Shown: in pieces, positions 31,459 to 43,525 of the stretch
Numbering within the stretch: position 1 is the first letter of the stretch
How the letters are laid out: every line of letters begins with the position of its first letter
Assembly: GCA_002286855.1 (NCBI GenBank)
Contig: NRSV01000059.1
Span: forward strand, 1-64,000
Length of the DNA stretch: 64,000 nt
Reading direction: 5' to 3'
Source: Bipolaris cookei
Taxonomy: Eukaryota; Ascomycota; Dothideomycetes; Pleosporales; Pleosporaceae
Notes under the pieces: generated by a model
The model's database searches: none
What the model saw: only the letters and a program-made list of their open reading frames with translations
What the model was told of the DNA's origin: nothing
Made by a program: the position numbers and the translations under genes

Positions 31459-33067
31459 CCGCAACAACAACGCTCTATAGACTCCTTGTGAAGGTAGAAT
31501 AAGTTTTGCTCAAGCATCCTATTTTAATAATTCAACCCAGTCTATTTATGCTCTTGCGAAAGCGTATAATGTACTAAAGTCAACACAATATACGCGCGTT
31601 TATGGAACCCAGCCACGATCAAAGACAGTCTCTGCTAACCGCAAATTATCGCCTATTGAAGAACAGTCTCTTGTGCAGTGGATCCTAGACCTTGACCAAC
31701 GTGGTTTTCCGCCTCATATTATTGACGTGCGACGGATGGCAGACGCTCTGCTCGCTGTGCATGGCTAAGATCCACCTCCATAGCTTGTTGGCAAGTGGTG
31801 GGTATTACGCTTTATCCAGAGCTAGCCAGAGCCCCAGACAAAGTGTACTAGGAAGTTTAATAGCTAGCGCACTCTCTCTAAGGACCTTCTCGCAATTACA
31901 GCTTGGTTTAAGCTAGTAGAGGAGACGCGCTAGACGTACGGCATCCTAGACCAAGACACCTACAACTTTGATGAGACTGGATTTGCGATAGGCGTCGCTG
32001 GTACGTCTAAGGTAGTCAGTAGCTCTGACAGAGTTGGCAGAGCAGTCGTCGTAAAGCCAGGCAATCGCGAGCGGGTTACAGCGATCGAGCGCATCAACAC
32101 GTCTGGCTGGTGTCTGCCACCGTTCGTGATCCTGTCTGGTAAGGTCCACCAGAACAGCTGGTACGACGGCCTCCCACAAGACTGGACTATTGACGTCTCA
32201 GAAAACGGCAGGACGACTGATCAACTTGGCGTAGAGTGGGTGAAGCACTTTAATCAGCATATGGCGTCTCGTGCAGCTGGAGTCTATTGGCTCCTTATCC
32301 TAGACGGCCATAGCAGTCATGTAACGCCAGAGTTCGATTAGTACTGCGCTGAGAACAAATTCATCAATCTCTGTATGCCGCTTCACACGTCGCATCTCCT
32401 CCAGCCGCTTGATGTAAGCTGCTTCTCGCCACTCAAGCGCGCGTATGAACGTGAGATTGAAGAGCTGACTCGCCAAGGCATCCACCATATTGACAAGATA
32501 GATTTCCTTGTAGCCTTTATGCGGATCTGGCCAATAGTATTCACGCAGCAGAACATCTAGGCAGGATTTCAAGCGACAGGCTTTGTCCCACCTTGTCCAG
32601 ATCGCGTTCTATCATCTCTTACAGTTGTCTGTATGCCGTCTCCACTACAGACAACTATAGACAATAACGCCAGCACGCAGGCAGAAACACCGCACACAGT
32701 AACCCAACTTTAGCAGCAGACGAAAAATCTTCAAGACCGGCTTCATCGGCAATCACAAAGCCCAACAAGCCAGCTTCTACGCTAGATTATTAAAGGCTGT
32801 CAAGTAGCAATGCAGTCAGCAACTATACTTGCTGAAGAGAATAAGAAGCTACGTCAAGGCAATGAGCGTCAGCGATGAAAGTAGGACCAAAAGTGTCAAT
32901 ATGTTACTTCTGGTGGGGTACTCCGAGTCCAACAGGCTCAGCAGATAGCTACAGAGGCAGAAAGGGTAGTCATGGGGAGCGATCAGAACCAGGCTGATGA
33001 GCGACGTCGGCACGCGGCGCCAACGTGCACGAAGCGTCATGTTGAAGGACATATTCGGACTTCATGT
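31459..33067 (+). pseudogene. Decayed pogo-type transposase, zinc-knuckle family
   Basis: It starts at ATGCCGCAACAACAACGC (31459), like the gene at 13643-15328. Blocks in order are the HTH/CENP-B region, NFDETGFAIG, DWTIDVSENGR, LLILDGHSSH and QPLDVSCFSPLK. The end is a zinc-knuckle remnant CTKRHVEGHIRTSC, in which the second Cys is Arg. More than six stops or shifts occur. The 3' end is cut by the element beginning at 33069. Confidence 0.8.
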
Positions 33068-33068
33068 A

Positions 33069-34895
33069 ACGTGTTTCACCACCGAGCGGCCGACCCCACC
33101 GAACGGCCCATGCTTGCACCGCGACACGCCTTCACAGCAACATCGCAGAATGTCTCAACAACTACAACTCCAAAAGAGCTATACTGAAGCTGACGTACAA
33201 ATAGCAGTCTTTGAGCTTACTAGAAACCAAATCTAAAGTATTCGACAAGCTGAAAAGGTCTATGACGCCCCTAAAACACCGATACGTCGACGACGCGACA
33301 GTAAGCATTCTCGACGCGACTGCGAGCCTAACTGCAAGCGCCTAACAAAACTAGAAGAGGAGGCTATTACTAGGCGTCTAATAGTTGAGGTAGAGCGAGG
33401 ACTATCCTGTGGAAAAGATGACGTGCGAGATATGGCTAACAGACTGCTCCGAGAGCGTGTCGGAGAAGAGGTTGGCAAGAACTGGATCGATAGGTTTGTC
33501 CAGCGCAGTCCTGAGCTGCATACGCGCCGGAACCGTCCATATGATCGCCAACGAGCTCTCTGCGAGAATACAGCCCTTATTAAGGTCTGGTTCGAGCTAG
33601 TTCAGAATACAAAAGTGAAGTATGGTATCGTGAATGAAGATATCTCTAACTTTAATGAGATTGGCTTCATTATGGGCAAGATTTTATCATAGTCAGTTAT
33701 CACAGGCTCAAATAAACCACGGAAATTAAAGAAGATTCAGTCCGGCAATCGGGAGTCGGTTACGCTGATACAAGGCGTTGGCACAACAGGCAAGCGTATC
33801 CCAGCCTTTCTCATCTTTGCAGACAAGGTTCTGATCTCCACCTAGTTTACGGAGGATCTGCCACGCGACTGAGTTATTCAAGTTAGCCCTAACGGCTGGA
33901 TGAACAACAATCTAGCGCTTGACTGGCTCCGTCACTTCGATTCCTATGCGCGCCCTGTGGGGACGCATAGGCTGCTCATTACTGACGGCCACGAGAGCCA
34001 CTGCTCAGTGGATTTTCGATATCTCTGCGAAGAGAAGAAGACAATCCTCTACATGCCTTCCCATTCGTCGCACCTCTTACAGCCTCTTGATGTGGGCTGC
34101 TTCTTGTCGTTGAAGCGCGTGTATAGCTGTGAGGTGGAGAGCCTAATCTGCCACCATATCAACCACATCACTAAACTCGAGTTTTTGCAAGCGTTCAAGA
34201 CAGCCTTTGATCAATCCTTTACGCTAGCCAGTATCTGCTCAGCTATTCGAGGTGCAGGCCTTGTTCCTCTCTAGCCAGACGCAATTCTATCAAAGCTTGA
34301 TATTAAGCTGCGTACGCCGGCTCCACCAGCTATTCTAGCAGAGGCTCTCTGGCAGGCTCGTACATCGAGCAATACACGCGAGCTTGAAGCTCAATCAACG
34401 TTAATACGTGATCACATTTAGCGGCACTAAGGATCATCGCTAGCTCCAATTATTGCCGCAATTGACCAGCTTAAGAAGGGGGTTGAGGGAATGATACTCT
34501 CAGCTGAGCTAATGCGCGATCGGATTGCCAGCCTTGAGAAGGCTAATGAGGTAGCCACAAAACGTAGGCAACGTAAAAAGAAGCGGATACAGAAGCAAGG
34601 AGTGCTAACAAAGGGAGCTGGAGAGGATCTACTCGCTTAGCGTGAGACTGGTTAGCAGATTGCTCATGAGGAGCGCCAAGGAGGAGAGCGATCAAGTGTT
34701 AGCCGCCAGGCTCTAGCGCGCTGTAGTAGGTGTAGAGAGACTGGCCACAACTCGCGTACATGCAAAAAAAGATACTTCATATAGTACTTAATATACTGCC
34801 TTAATACATGTAAGTTTTATTGATTTGTGGTAGAGCTGTATATGTATAGAGATGCGCGAGGTTGGTGGGGTGCGGCGCTCGCTTGTAAATTACGT
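33069..34895 (+). mobile_element. Decayed pogo-type transposon
   Basis: The left end starts ACGTGTTTCACCACCGAG after TA at 33067-33068. The right end, as reverse complement, starts ACGTAATTTACAAGCGAGCG, with TA at 34896-34897. The termini are diverged from each other but recognisably the family of 13577-15408 and 48649-50323. It inserted at the TA in the last codons of the relic before it. Confidence 0.75.
33151..34790 (+). pseudogene. Pogo-type transposase, inactivated, intact zinc-knuckle pattern
   Basis: It begins MSQQLQLQKSYTEADVQIAV and carries LITDGHESH and QPLDVGCF blocks. The first catalytic block reads NFNEIGF, so its Asp is Asn. Several stops stand where relatives have Trp, for example two in the ST-FTEDLPRD-VIQV region near 33840-33875. 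The C-terminal knuckle CSRCRETGHNSRTC keeps all four zinc ligands. It is closely related to the fragment at 21576-22262. Confidence 0.8.
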
Positions 34896-34897
34896 TA

Positions 34898-35309
34898 GAA
34901 TTATTCGAGTAACATGCAACAACGGATCAATCACAAACATCATCGCATATACACACACACACCACACCAAGCAAGCATGAAGTTTTATCGTTATCATTCG
35001 TGCTATCCCAACACCCACACGGGTATCAACTGACACGAAATACGTTTTCCCCCACTCTTTTGTACATCGCACGAAAGCGATGCTAATAGTCGTGACTTTT
35101 CATGACTCGGGTCACGATCATCCACGCCTGGCTTCCCCCTCCGTCTCCTTTTCCTCCTCCTCTTCCTCTTCTTCATCTTCATCTTCGTCTTCTTTCGTCC
35201 TCTATTAATTTTTGATTTTTTTCCTCAATGTCATTACAAGATGGCTTTCTTGAAATCATATCGTGTTGAACTCTTCCCCCCCGTGCGCATACAAAGATCC
35301 TCCTTGGTC
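34898..35309. other. Intergenic with pyrimidine-rich tract
   Basis: No gene. It contains a CA run near 34950-34965 and a CT-rich tract (35140-35210) downstream of the deubiquitinase gene, which is transcribed toward it. The rest is presumably 3' untranslated sequence. Confidence 0.5.
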
Positions 35310-38023
35310 TCAGGTTTCAATGCGCTGGTAGAACAAGATATACGCCACCTTGTTGTCGCGCACGTTTTCTTTAAGCAGCGGTGTCCTCTTGCCCGCGGAA
35401 CTAGGTGTTGCTGCGCCGTTAACAATACCACTCCACTTCTTGTTGCCATCCTTCTGCTTCTCAGATCCATTCACCTGGTTCCAACCACCTTTGTCAGGCT
35501 CCTCCTCGTCCATGTCGATCTGGGCAAAGAAGTTCTTGCTCTTCCCAGCGTCAGACTTGTGCTGCTCGAGGGCAGCAGCTAAGACCTTGGGGTCTTCTTC
35601 TGCACCACCCTCGGCCACTTCCTCGGCGCGGATGCGACGGATGATGGTGTCATCCATGCGAATCCACTCCTTTCCTTCTTGGCGTCGAAGGTCAACAGTG
35701 TAATGGCCACCACTAGCGTTCTTACCATGGTGGTAGACAACACCAGTAAGTCTGTACCGAGGGAAGCCGCCTTGGATCTGGTAGCTTCCTCGCTTGTGTG
35801 GCGGGAACACCTCCTTGGGTAGTTCGAGCTCTAGCGGGTAGCCAATCTTCTTCCAAATCTTCTGGGGCCCCTTTTCATCGTAGTGGAAACGCTTCAGGTG
35901 AAGTATCAACACTGGTGGTAGCGACTCGATGTGTACTTGCTTTGTCGATGCTTTGGCGCCACGAGCGGCGCCGTCTAGTGTTTCTAGACGTGTAAGGTTT
36001 TTGAGGGCATCGGAGATGTTGTTGATGTTTGGTTCGCCAATGTCGAGTTGGAGCGGTTGGTAGGGCTCAAGCGTGACTGAAGCCTTTTCGCCTGGCCTCT
36101 TGTACTCAGAGCGAAGTTTGCCACCGAATATCTTGGTGATGGGGCTCTCGATGTCAATAGCTCCAGAATTCTGAGTGACGGCTGTCTTTTGCTTGTGGCC
36201 GACCTCTTCCCAGCCACCATTCACGGAGCCTGTTTGTTCGCTGTTTTCTGATGTGACTGTGCCTGCAGGTTGACTCTGCTTTCCATTCTTAATTATTTGG
36301 ACACATTCGTCATGCAGTCCAGCAAGTAGGAAACCCAAAAACTCTTCGGCGTCTTCTTGCTGGCCTCTTTTCATGTTATCAAAGCGGGGCAGACGCTTGA
36401 TGACGTCGTATACATATTCCGGAGCCAAAGGATCGCCATACTGCTCAATGTCATTACTTTTCAATCGTAGACGTAGCTGTTCAACCGTAGCCGCAGAGTC
36501 AATAAGCTTGAAATCTCGCAGGAACATAATCATAGCATCTATGAGAGGGGTCTCAGACTTGAAACTGTGCACAGCTCGTTTGGCGACCTGGTCAAGGAGA
36601 TCGTAGAACGGGACACAGAAAAGAAGGACTTGAAGAATCTACTCTCAGGTTAGGGAAATCCATATAATGGCAAGCAATCAAGACATACCGAGTTCATGTA
36701 ACAAAGATTGCCTGAATTGACGAGACCACGTGGTTCAATGAAAGAGACCTTCTTTTCCGAATCGACTGAGAAGGATGCCAAGACATCTGCGAGAGTGTTG
36801 CTTTTTTGCACAACAGGTCCATCGGTAACTGGCGCAGGGGTGGTGGCTGGTGGTGCAATAGGCTGGGCTGCTCTGGTAGCATTCTTTGCCCTCAATAGCT
36901 CTGCCCACGATTTTGGCGCAGCTGGCTTGGGCTTTTCTTCAGCATTAGGCGCAGTCTCCTCAGTCGTTGTTGTTGCAGCATCATCGATTTGCGACAACTC
37001 TGGTTGAGCCGCAGCTGGCGACTTGATGGACTGCTGCGTGGTGGAAGCTGCACTGGACGCCTTTGCGGGCTTGATCGGGACACGGGGTACGGCAGGTATA
37101 GTAGGGTTGCGGGCATGCTTTTTGGCAGCAGCCGTGACGGGGGCAGCCTGTTGTGAACCTGATGGTGTGGCAGTAGATGGAGTTGTAGACTGGGTTAGAT
37201 CGACTTCTGAAGGTGGGTGTGAGGTAGAGGGGGTGTCGACTTCAGCATCAGATGGAGCCGCAATTGTGGATGCCTGAGATTCCTCTGGTTCTTCCGTGGG
37301 AGTCCTGTCGCCTTCTGTCTCTTCCTCGGTCTCGTTCAAGGCATCCTCATCGATAGCCTGGTCGCGTAAGGGCAAAGCCAAAGATTGCTCTTCTGTGGAT
37401 ACCGGGACCCTTCGTCGTCTCTTTCCGCGTGAGGCGCGCATTGGAAAGTCTGATTCTGGCACAGAAAGCCAGGGCAGAGGCGGATAGAACGGCTTAAACG
37501 TGATGGATTGTGGGGTGGACGGGGCTGGTGGCATGGGCTTTGACTCAACAGCGGGTGGCGGGCTGTCGACAGTGGGAGTTGGCTGTGGCGTCGAAGAAGA
37601 AGGTATATAGACGTGGGGCTGCACCGAGGGGATTGAAGGCGCCTGCTGGGGTGTAGGCATGCGGGGGACAGGCGGGGTGCGTGAATGGACAATGGGAGGC
37701 GTCTGGCCCATGGCACGGTTGACTGGCGGAACCATGTGCAAATGCGACGAGACTACAACGGGCGAGGCATGCGGCTGAGGCTGGAACTGGCGCGGAGGCA
37801 TGGCATATTGAGGCGGCGGCGGGGGTTGCTGGTAGGGGTACCATTGCTGCATGGGCTGCATGTGCTGGGGATAGCCGTGAGGCGGGCCATACTGCTGGAG
37901 GTGGTGGTAAGGCGCGGCATAGGGGTTATGGTGGACGGGCGAGTGTGTCTGTGGGGGGATGTGGTGGTGGTAGTACTGCTGCTCGGCCTGCCTCCTCCCA
38001 GGCATATAAGGGCCGGGCATCAT
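35310..38023 (-). CDS. Ubiquitin carboxyl-terminal hydrolase, Ubp3/USP10 type
   Basis: Exons 38023-36689 and 36638-35310, with a 50-base GT-AG intron, give 887 residues. This cysteine protease removes ubiquitin; Ubp3 in yeast works with Bre5 in vesicle transport and ribophagy. The long N-terminal half is disordered and rich in Pro, Gln and Ser. The Cys box GLVNSGNLCYMNS places the nucleophile at C441, at the end of exon 1. The His box HHGKNASGGHYTVDL gives a His near 757, and WIRMDDTIIRRI supplies the acidic partner. QQEDAEEFLGFLL is also typical. All catalytic parts are present. Its start faces the RNF10-like gene across about 0.9 kb. Confidence 0.9.
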
Positions 38024-38929
38024 GAGGGCTGGGCGCGGTGTTGCCTCGACAGTCGGCGCCGGCTAGGGAGCAAGCGGCCAACTTGTGAGGCAACGGGGCG
38101 GGAGACGTTGGCGGGGGCGAAGGCGATAGGGAAGCGGGTGCGGGTGCGGGCAAGGCGCGCAGGGTGGTGGAGGATATTTATTCGGATGCGGAGCGGCGTC
38201 GCGCGACTGGCGTAGGCGAGGGATGCGGTGCGGATGGGCTCGTCGACGATCGCGGGGTCATCGTATCAGGACGACATGAGCGCAGCAGAGGCTGCCCGCG
38301 ACAAAGAGGGAGAGGGGGGCGAGGGGGTTGGGATGGATAGAGAGAGCGGCGGCGTGGTGTTGGGCCTGGCGGCAATGGAAGAAGCTCGAACCGAGTCAAA
38401 GAGTCGCTCTGTGGAAAGGCGTTGCAGTCTGTGCGGAGGCCGGAGACCCTGGGCAGAGAGAGGGATATTAGAGAGAAGCAGGTAGACCAACAAGGCCAAT
38501 GGCACGGAATGACAACAGCTTTCGATCAAATGTAACAATAGATGTGCGCCTCTAAATGTTTAGATAGACGCAGAGTGCCACTGGAAGAAACAGTCAATGG
38601 CTGCCCGTCGCTGTAGCAGCTCCATGATGCAAAGGCGAGTGGCCGGCTGATAACGTGACGGCCCCGGGCGTCATCAACCCAGGTCGTCGCCATCCGCCAC
38701 TCCACCTTCTGCCTCTTGTCCCCGACCACGCACCCTCTTGGGGACCCCGACTTCCCGCAAACTATCCATATATACATCTACCACCCGCGATCCCCCACTA
38801 TTCTCTCGTTCCCTCTCATCTTCGGTCCTTCATTTTTCCCCAGTCCTTCATCAACGTCATCGTAGTCGTCGTCTTCGTCGTCGCTGGTGCTGTTGCTGTC
38901 GCGCTATCGTGAGCCCTTAGCTGGGAGTC
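38024..38929. promoter_or_regulatory. Shared divergent promoter region
   Basis: About 900 bases between the start codons of the divergently transcribed deubiquitinase and RING-finger genes. It should hold both promoters and 5' leaders. I see no TATA box that I would defend; CT-rich tracts occur before the plus-strand ATG. Confidence 0.5.
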
Positions 38930-41144
38930 ATGTCTAGCAACCCACCCGCCCCGTCCTCGTCCAAGGTCTCTGCATCCACTGGCCTCGTCTCTCCCGCCCA
39001 GAACCAGGCCCCCTCCATCAGCACCAGTAGCTTCTTTGCGCAGCCGCGGGGCAGCGGAACGTCGGCGCGATCCTCGCCTACGCCTCGCAACAGCCAGCAG
39101 CAGAAGAAGCAGCACAAGGGCTCCAAGCGCCTCCGCCAGACGGATGAGGATGCCATTGCTGAATCACTCGCCATGCGCCCCTTCAGCAACAGGAAGGGCC
39201 AGACGTCCATTACCCACCTGATGAACTTTAGCCTTCCCCCACGCCCGTCCAACCACAACCAGTCGCACGGCTACGGAAGGAACTACCGGCGCAATCCCAC
39301 CTGGGGTCTCGGGTCTGGCTACCATGCCATCGACAAAGCCCGGTAAGTGCGGTTCTCATCCTGACCTACCCCTGCTAACCCGCCCAAGATATGTACATGC
39401 CAACTACCGCTTCATCGTCGATCCTCGCGGCGACTATCGCGCTCAAAGCGTCGATGCCGATATTCACCTGGACTGGAATAATGTCCTGCAAATATTGGCA
39501 TCCGAAATCTCTCAGGAAGCGTCTTGTCCCATCTGCCTTGGGATGCCAGTAGCCCCGAGGATGGCCAGGTGCGGTCACATCTTCTGCCTCCCCTGCCTCA
39601 TCCGCTACATGCACTCTGAAGACGACGGGAAAGTACCAGAGAAGAAGGCGCGATCTAAAAAATGCCCACTGTGCTTCGACACTATATATGGCTCCGAAAC
39701 ACGACCTGTCCGCTGGTACACCGGGCAAGAGGGCGAGCCTCCACGAGAGGGAGGCGATGTTGTCCTGCGCTTAGTGGTGAGATCAGCTGGAAGTACATTG
39801 GCCATGCCCCGTGACGGCGCTGATGCTCTACCCAAGGACCAAGATATACCCTGGTACCATGCGGCAGAGGTAACAGACTATGCCCGTGTCATGCGGGGAG
39901 GGGAGGACTACATGCTCGAACAGCTGGATCAGGAAATTGTCAAACTCGAGCAGCAGGGCAAAGAGGACGAGGTCATGTTTGCCGAAGACAGCATGGAATG
40001 GACAAAGAAGGCAATACGCAACATCCGAGAGCTCAAGGAGAAATTCAAGGGCATTGGAAACCCTCCCGAGGAGCCTGCCAAGCCCACAGAACCCAAGATG
40101 AAGAGAGCTCCAATTGTCTTTGATGATGAGGGGGGCGCACCAGACATGTACCACATCCAGAACACTTCCAAGTCTGGCCAGGATTACATGCCACCGCAAC
40201 CCGCACTCGAATCTTCGAGTACCAAAGATCGGGCCATGTCTATTTCGTCGCATTCATCTGCTACCAGTCATAGCATGTCTTTGACTCTCGCTGAGCTGCG
40301 CAACCGACAACACCATGAGCATCACAAGACACCGTCTGAGTATTTCTTCTACCAAGCATTACTTCATTATTATCTATCGCCATTAGATATTCGCATTTTA
40401 AAGGCCGCCTTTGGTAACTTTGCTTCTTTCCCGTCAACAATTCTACCGCGAGTGGAGCATGTCTCCACTGGTCATGTTGTAGATGATGAATTACGGAAAC
40501 GTACAAAATATTTAGCACATTTGCCATATGGCTGCGAGGTTGGGTTCCTTGAGTGCGACTGGACGGATACTGTTGCCCCTGAGATTCTGGAACGATTCCG
40601 ACCAGAAATTGAGAAGCGGCGTAAGAAGCATACCGAGAAAGAGACGAAGGAGGAGAAGGCGCGACAACGCGCTGAGAAGGCCGAATATGCCGAGTTCACG
40701 TCAGCACGCAGAAGACGGCCGAGCATCACGGAGAGGTTTTCTGCGGACGACTTCCAGCCTCTAGTATCTGGAAGTGCAACAGACGCACAGCCCGCTGCAG
40801 ACGGCGACCATACTTCGACATCACCGCCCTGGCCGACACGACGTGGTGATGGCTTCGCTTCATTGGCCTCTCCTTCTACCAGTCCGTCGGCGCCTCGAAC
40901 CGTATGGGGCACTGCAGTCGTTGCGGGGACATCTCCTGTGCTGGCCCCATATGACCATGCTGATGGTGACGACGGGTGGCTGCAAGGCTGGGAGAAGGAT
41001 TTGCTTGGGGAGGAGGACATGATTGCCCAGGCACAGGCGATGTCGTTGGCTGAGAGCGAAGAAGCGCCCAAGAAGAGTGGTGGTAAGAAGAAGAAGGGCA
41101 AGAAGATTACAATTATGAGCACAAACGTAAGGAGAGGCGCATGA
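38930..41144 (+). CDS. RING-finger protein, RNF10/Mag2 type
   Basis: Exons 38930-39342 and 39389-41144, with a 46-base GT-AG intron (donor GTAAGT), give 722 residues. The RING has the order C184, C187, C199, H201, C204, C207, C230, C233 (C3HC4), so E3 ubiquitin-ligase activity is likely. RNF10 and yeast Mag2 act on stalled ribosomes; the family match rests on the long conserved region before the RING (YVHANYRFIVDPRGDY) and the EYFFYQALLHYYLSPLDIRI block. The C-terminus is lysine-rich (KKSGGKKKKGKK). The N-terminal 100 residues are Ser/Gln/Pro-rich and probably disordered. The ATG at 38930 precedes the conserved part in frame. Confidence 0.88.
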
Positions 41145-41294
41145 GATAGTTGATTTCTTCAGCATCACTGAGTAGCATGGCGCGAAAGGGAGCAATGAAA
41201 GTTTACTGCCAATTTGGTACAACTTGAACTAATATCACCCATGACATAATGAATCCCATACTCGACTTTTGTTCGCGCAATCATACATGTTGAC

Positions 41295-41669
41295 TTAGAT
41301 CAAGCAAGCACCACAGGCAGCTGAACCTCCCATTTTGATGGGCGGTCTTGAATCTTTCACCTGTGCCACCCTTCGGCTGCCACCACCGCTACCACTTCCA
41401 GGCCCCGCGTTCCCTCGACCATGCATTCCACCCTGATAGCTTTGTCGCGATGGGGCCGCGGGCGCAGGCCGATTATATGAGCTGTCACCCGGCGCGCGAA
41501 ATGTTGATCCCTGTGCAGCGGCCCAGGTGTCGAGGGAGAAGAGGGTGGTAAAGTACAGGGTGAAGAAGACGACGATTGTGCTGGTTGTGCGCGACAAGAA
41601 GGACCTAGACGGTTGGTCAGTAGAGTGGTGGCGCTATTAGAGATGGTAGGCGTACTTTTGGGCTTCCAT
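41295..41669 (-). CDS. SelK/SelG-like small membrane protein
   Basis: Exons 41669-41656 and 41604-41295, with a 49-base GT-AG intron, give 107 residues. The tiny first exon supplies MEAQK. A hydrophobic segment, TIVVFFTLYFTTLFSL, lies near residues 13-28. A Gly/Pro/Arg-rich tail follows, with GNAGPGSGSGGGSRRVAQVK, and it ends KMGGSAACGACLI. The order (one membrane helix, Gly-rich tail, Cys near the end) fits the SelK/SelG family of endoplasmic-reticulum proteins, with Cys where animals have selenocysteine. Homology is inferred from architecture. It converges on the RNF10-like gene (150 bases apart) and diverges from the SPOUT1-like gene. Confidence 0.65.
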
Positions 41670-41983
41670 ATTTGCTAGAGGCGGAAGAGAGACAGATTGT
41701 GTATCTGTTTTTATGTAAGAGAGAGAAACAGTAGTAAGGTAAAGGTGGTGTTCGTTGCCTAGAGCGGCAGGGTGCCTCAATGTTGAACAGGGATGTGACG
41801 GGTGGGTCGGCGCGGATCGCGCTAATGCAGGACCAGACAGCTTCTTCTGTTTTTATTCTCCAACTTTGGACTTGCCTTTGCCATTACACGCCCAGCAGAA
41901 GAAGCATAACCTCAAAAACTATAACTAGTCAATCTTCTAGAGAAGCGAGTAGCAGAAACAATAATCTATTGAATAGCGCCAGC

Positions 41984-43367
41984 ATGGGCAACGACTACGA
42001 TAATATTGTGGTCGACAGCAAGTCGCGCTCGAAAAATGCAAAATCTAACGAGAAAGAAGATGGAAAGGTACAATTGTAAAACTTGATTGAGTTCTGATTT
42101 GAGACTGACGCGACGGCAGAAGCGAAGGACACCTGGCAACAGTGATAGCCCTATGAAGAAGAGAAAGGGTGATGTCCAAGAACAGAGTGTTGAAGATATC
42201 GACACGTCAAGACCGACTGCCGTCTTCAGTCCTACTAAGGGCCGCATTTGGACGGTGACGATTGCTCTTCCTGGTAGCTGGACTCTGAATGTAAAGAAGC
42301 CCGATCACAAAACCATTCAGGTTGGGCGCATTGCGCGCGCAGCAGCCATCTACTGTGTCGACGAAATCGTGGTTTATGACGACGACCCAAGTAATATTGA
42401 CCCCAAGGTCGTCGATCCAAAGTATATTCGCAAAGGTCGCACAAAACAGCAGGTTCTAGACTCCATTTCCGAACAAGACGAAGCATGGCAGAATCCTGAC
42501 CAATTCCTGTACCATTTGCTGGCTTTTGCAGAGTGCCCTCCACATCTGAGGTATGACCGAGAGGATCCGCGGTTGAGCATCTTCAAGGAACATCAAAACC
42601 TCAAGTGGGTGGGTAATCTCCCTAGCATGGACATGCCCCATCATTTAAGAAGTCACGAGTGGTGTCAGTACCGTGAGGGTGTCTTTGTAAGCTCTGCACC
42701 GCCCCCGGGCGGCAGCAAGTCAAAGAAGGTAGCACGAGAAGATTACGCATACGTCAAGTGCGGTCTGCCTTATCCAATTCGCGTACCCATACCCAAAGAG
42801 GCGCCTGTCGAACAAGGAATGCGCACCACTGTAAGGTTTGCTAACCAAGAAGCGCCGAAGGGCTGGCCCAATCTCTCACAACAAGACTGTGACAGTCTAG
42901 AAGCCATGGCGTGTGCTGCCAGTTTACCGCGTGAGGAAGGCGGGTACTATTGGGGTTACAATGTGCGACGCGCTGCCTCGCTCGGCGCAGTCTTCTCGGA
43001 GTGCGAATACCCTGGTGGCTACGACATGTCCATTGGGACCTCTGAGCGCGGACAGTCGGTATATTCATTCCTCTCAAACACCGGTGGAGTTTCCCCGGGT
43101 GACATGTCTGATTCCACAGTCTCTGGGGCTCCGGAATCCTTCAACCACCTGCTCATCGTATTCGGCGGTCAAGCGGGCATAGAACCAGCGGTCGCCAGTG
43201 ACCCAGAACTGACTAGTAAAGGACTAGAAAAATCTACAGCACACCAGTTGTTCGACGGGTGGGTAAACCTGGTGCCACGACAGGGTAGCAGGACTATCCG
43301 GACAGAGGAAGCTATTATCATCGGGCTCGGTGCGCTCAAACCTTGGATTGACACTTTGTACGTATGA
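41984..43367 (+). CDS. SPOUT1/C9orf114-type RNA methyltransferase
   Basis: Exons 41984-42067 and 42120-43367, with a 52-base GT-AG intron, give 443 residues. The SPOUT-fold region is clear: WTVTIALPGSWTLNV and VGRIARAAAIYCVDEIVVYD at the start, the insert RTKQQVLDSI and QFLYHLLAFAECPPHLR, and LIVFGGQAGIEPAV with IRTEEAIIIGLGAL for the knotted cofactor site. Members are RNA methyltransferases; human SPOUT1 is also called CENP-32. An upstream in-frame ATG at 41780 exists, but MGNDYDNIVV at 41984 is the likelier start. A basic MKKRKGD stretch may be a nuclear signal. Confidence 0.88.
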
Positions 43368-43525
43368 GTGGGCAGTGTAGGGAAAGGGGCCGATAAGACA
43401 TGATTTGCTTCGGGCTGTGAATACATCACTAGCACTGAATAGTCATTATGAATTCAAGTATAGAAAGAAATACGCAAATTCGGGTGCTACGTAGCATGGA
43501 GTGATATATTACAAATGACCAAAAA
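43368..43525. other. Gap between SPOUT1-like gene and right repeat arm
   Basis: 158 bases of 3' flank. No feature recognised; the right arm begins where this ends. Confidence 0.4.

Noticed and set aside
35100..35220. CT-rich tract as a regulatory element
   Set aside because: It lies downstream of the deubiquitinase gene and looks like simple sequence.
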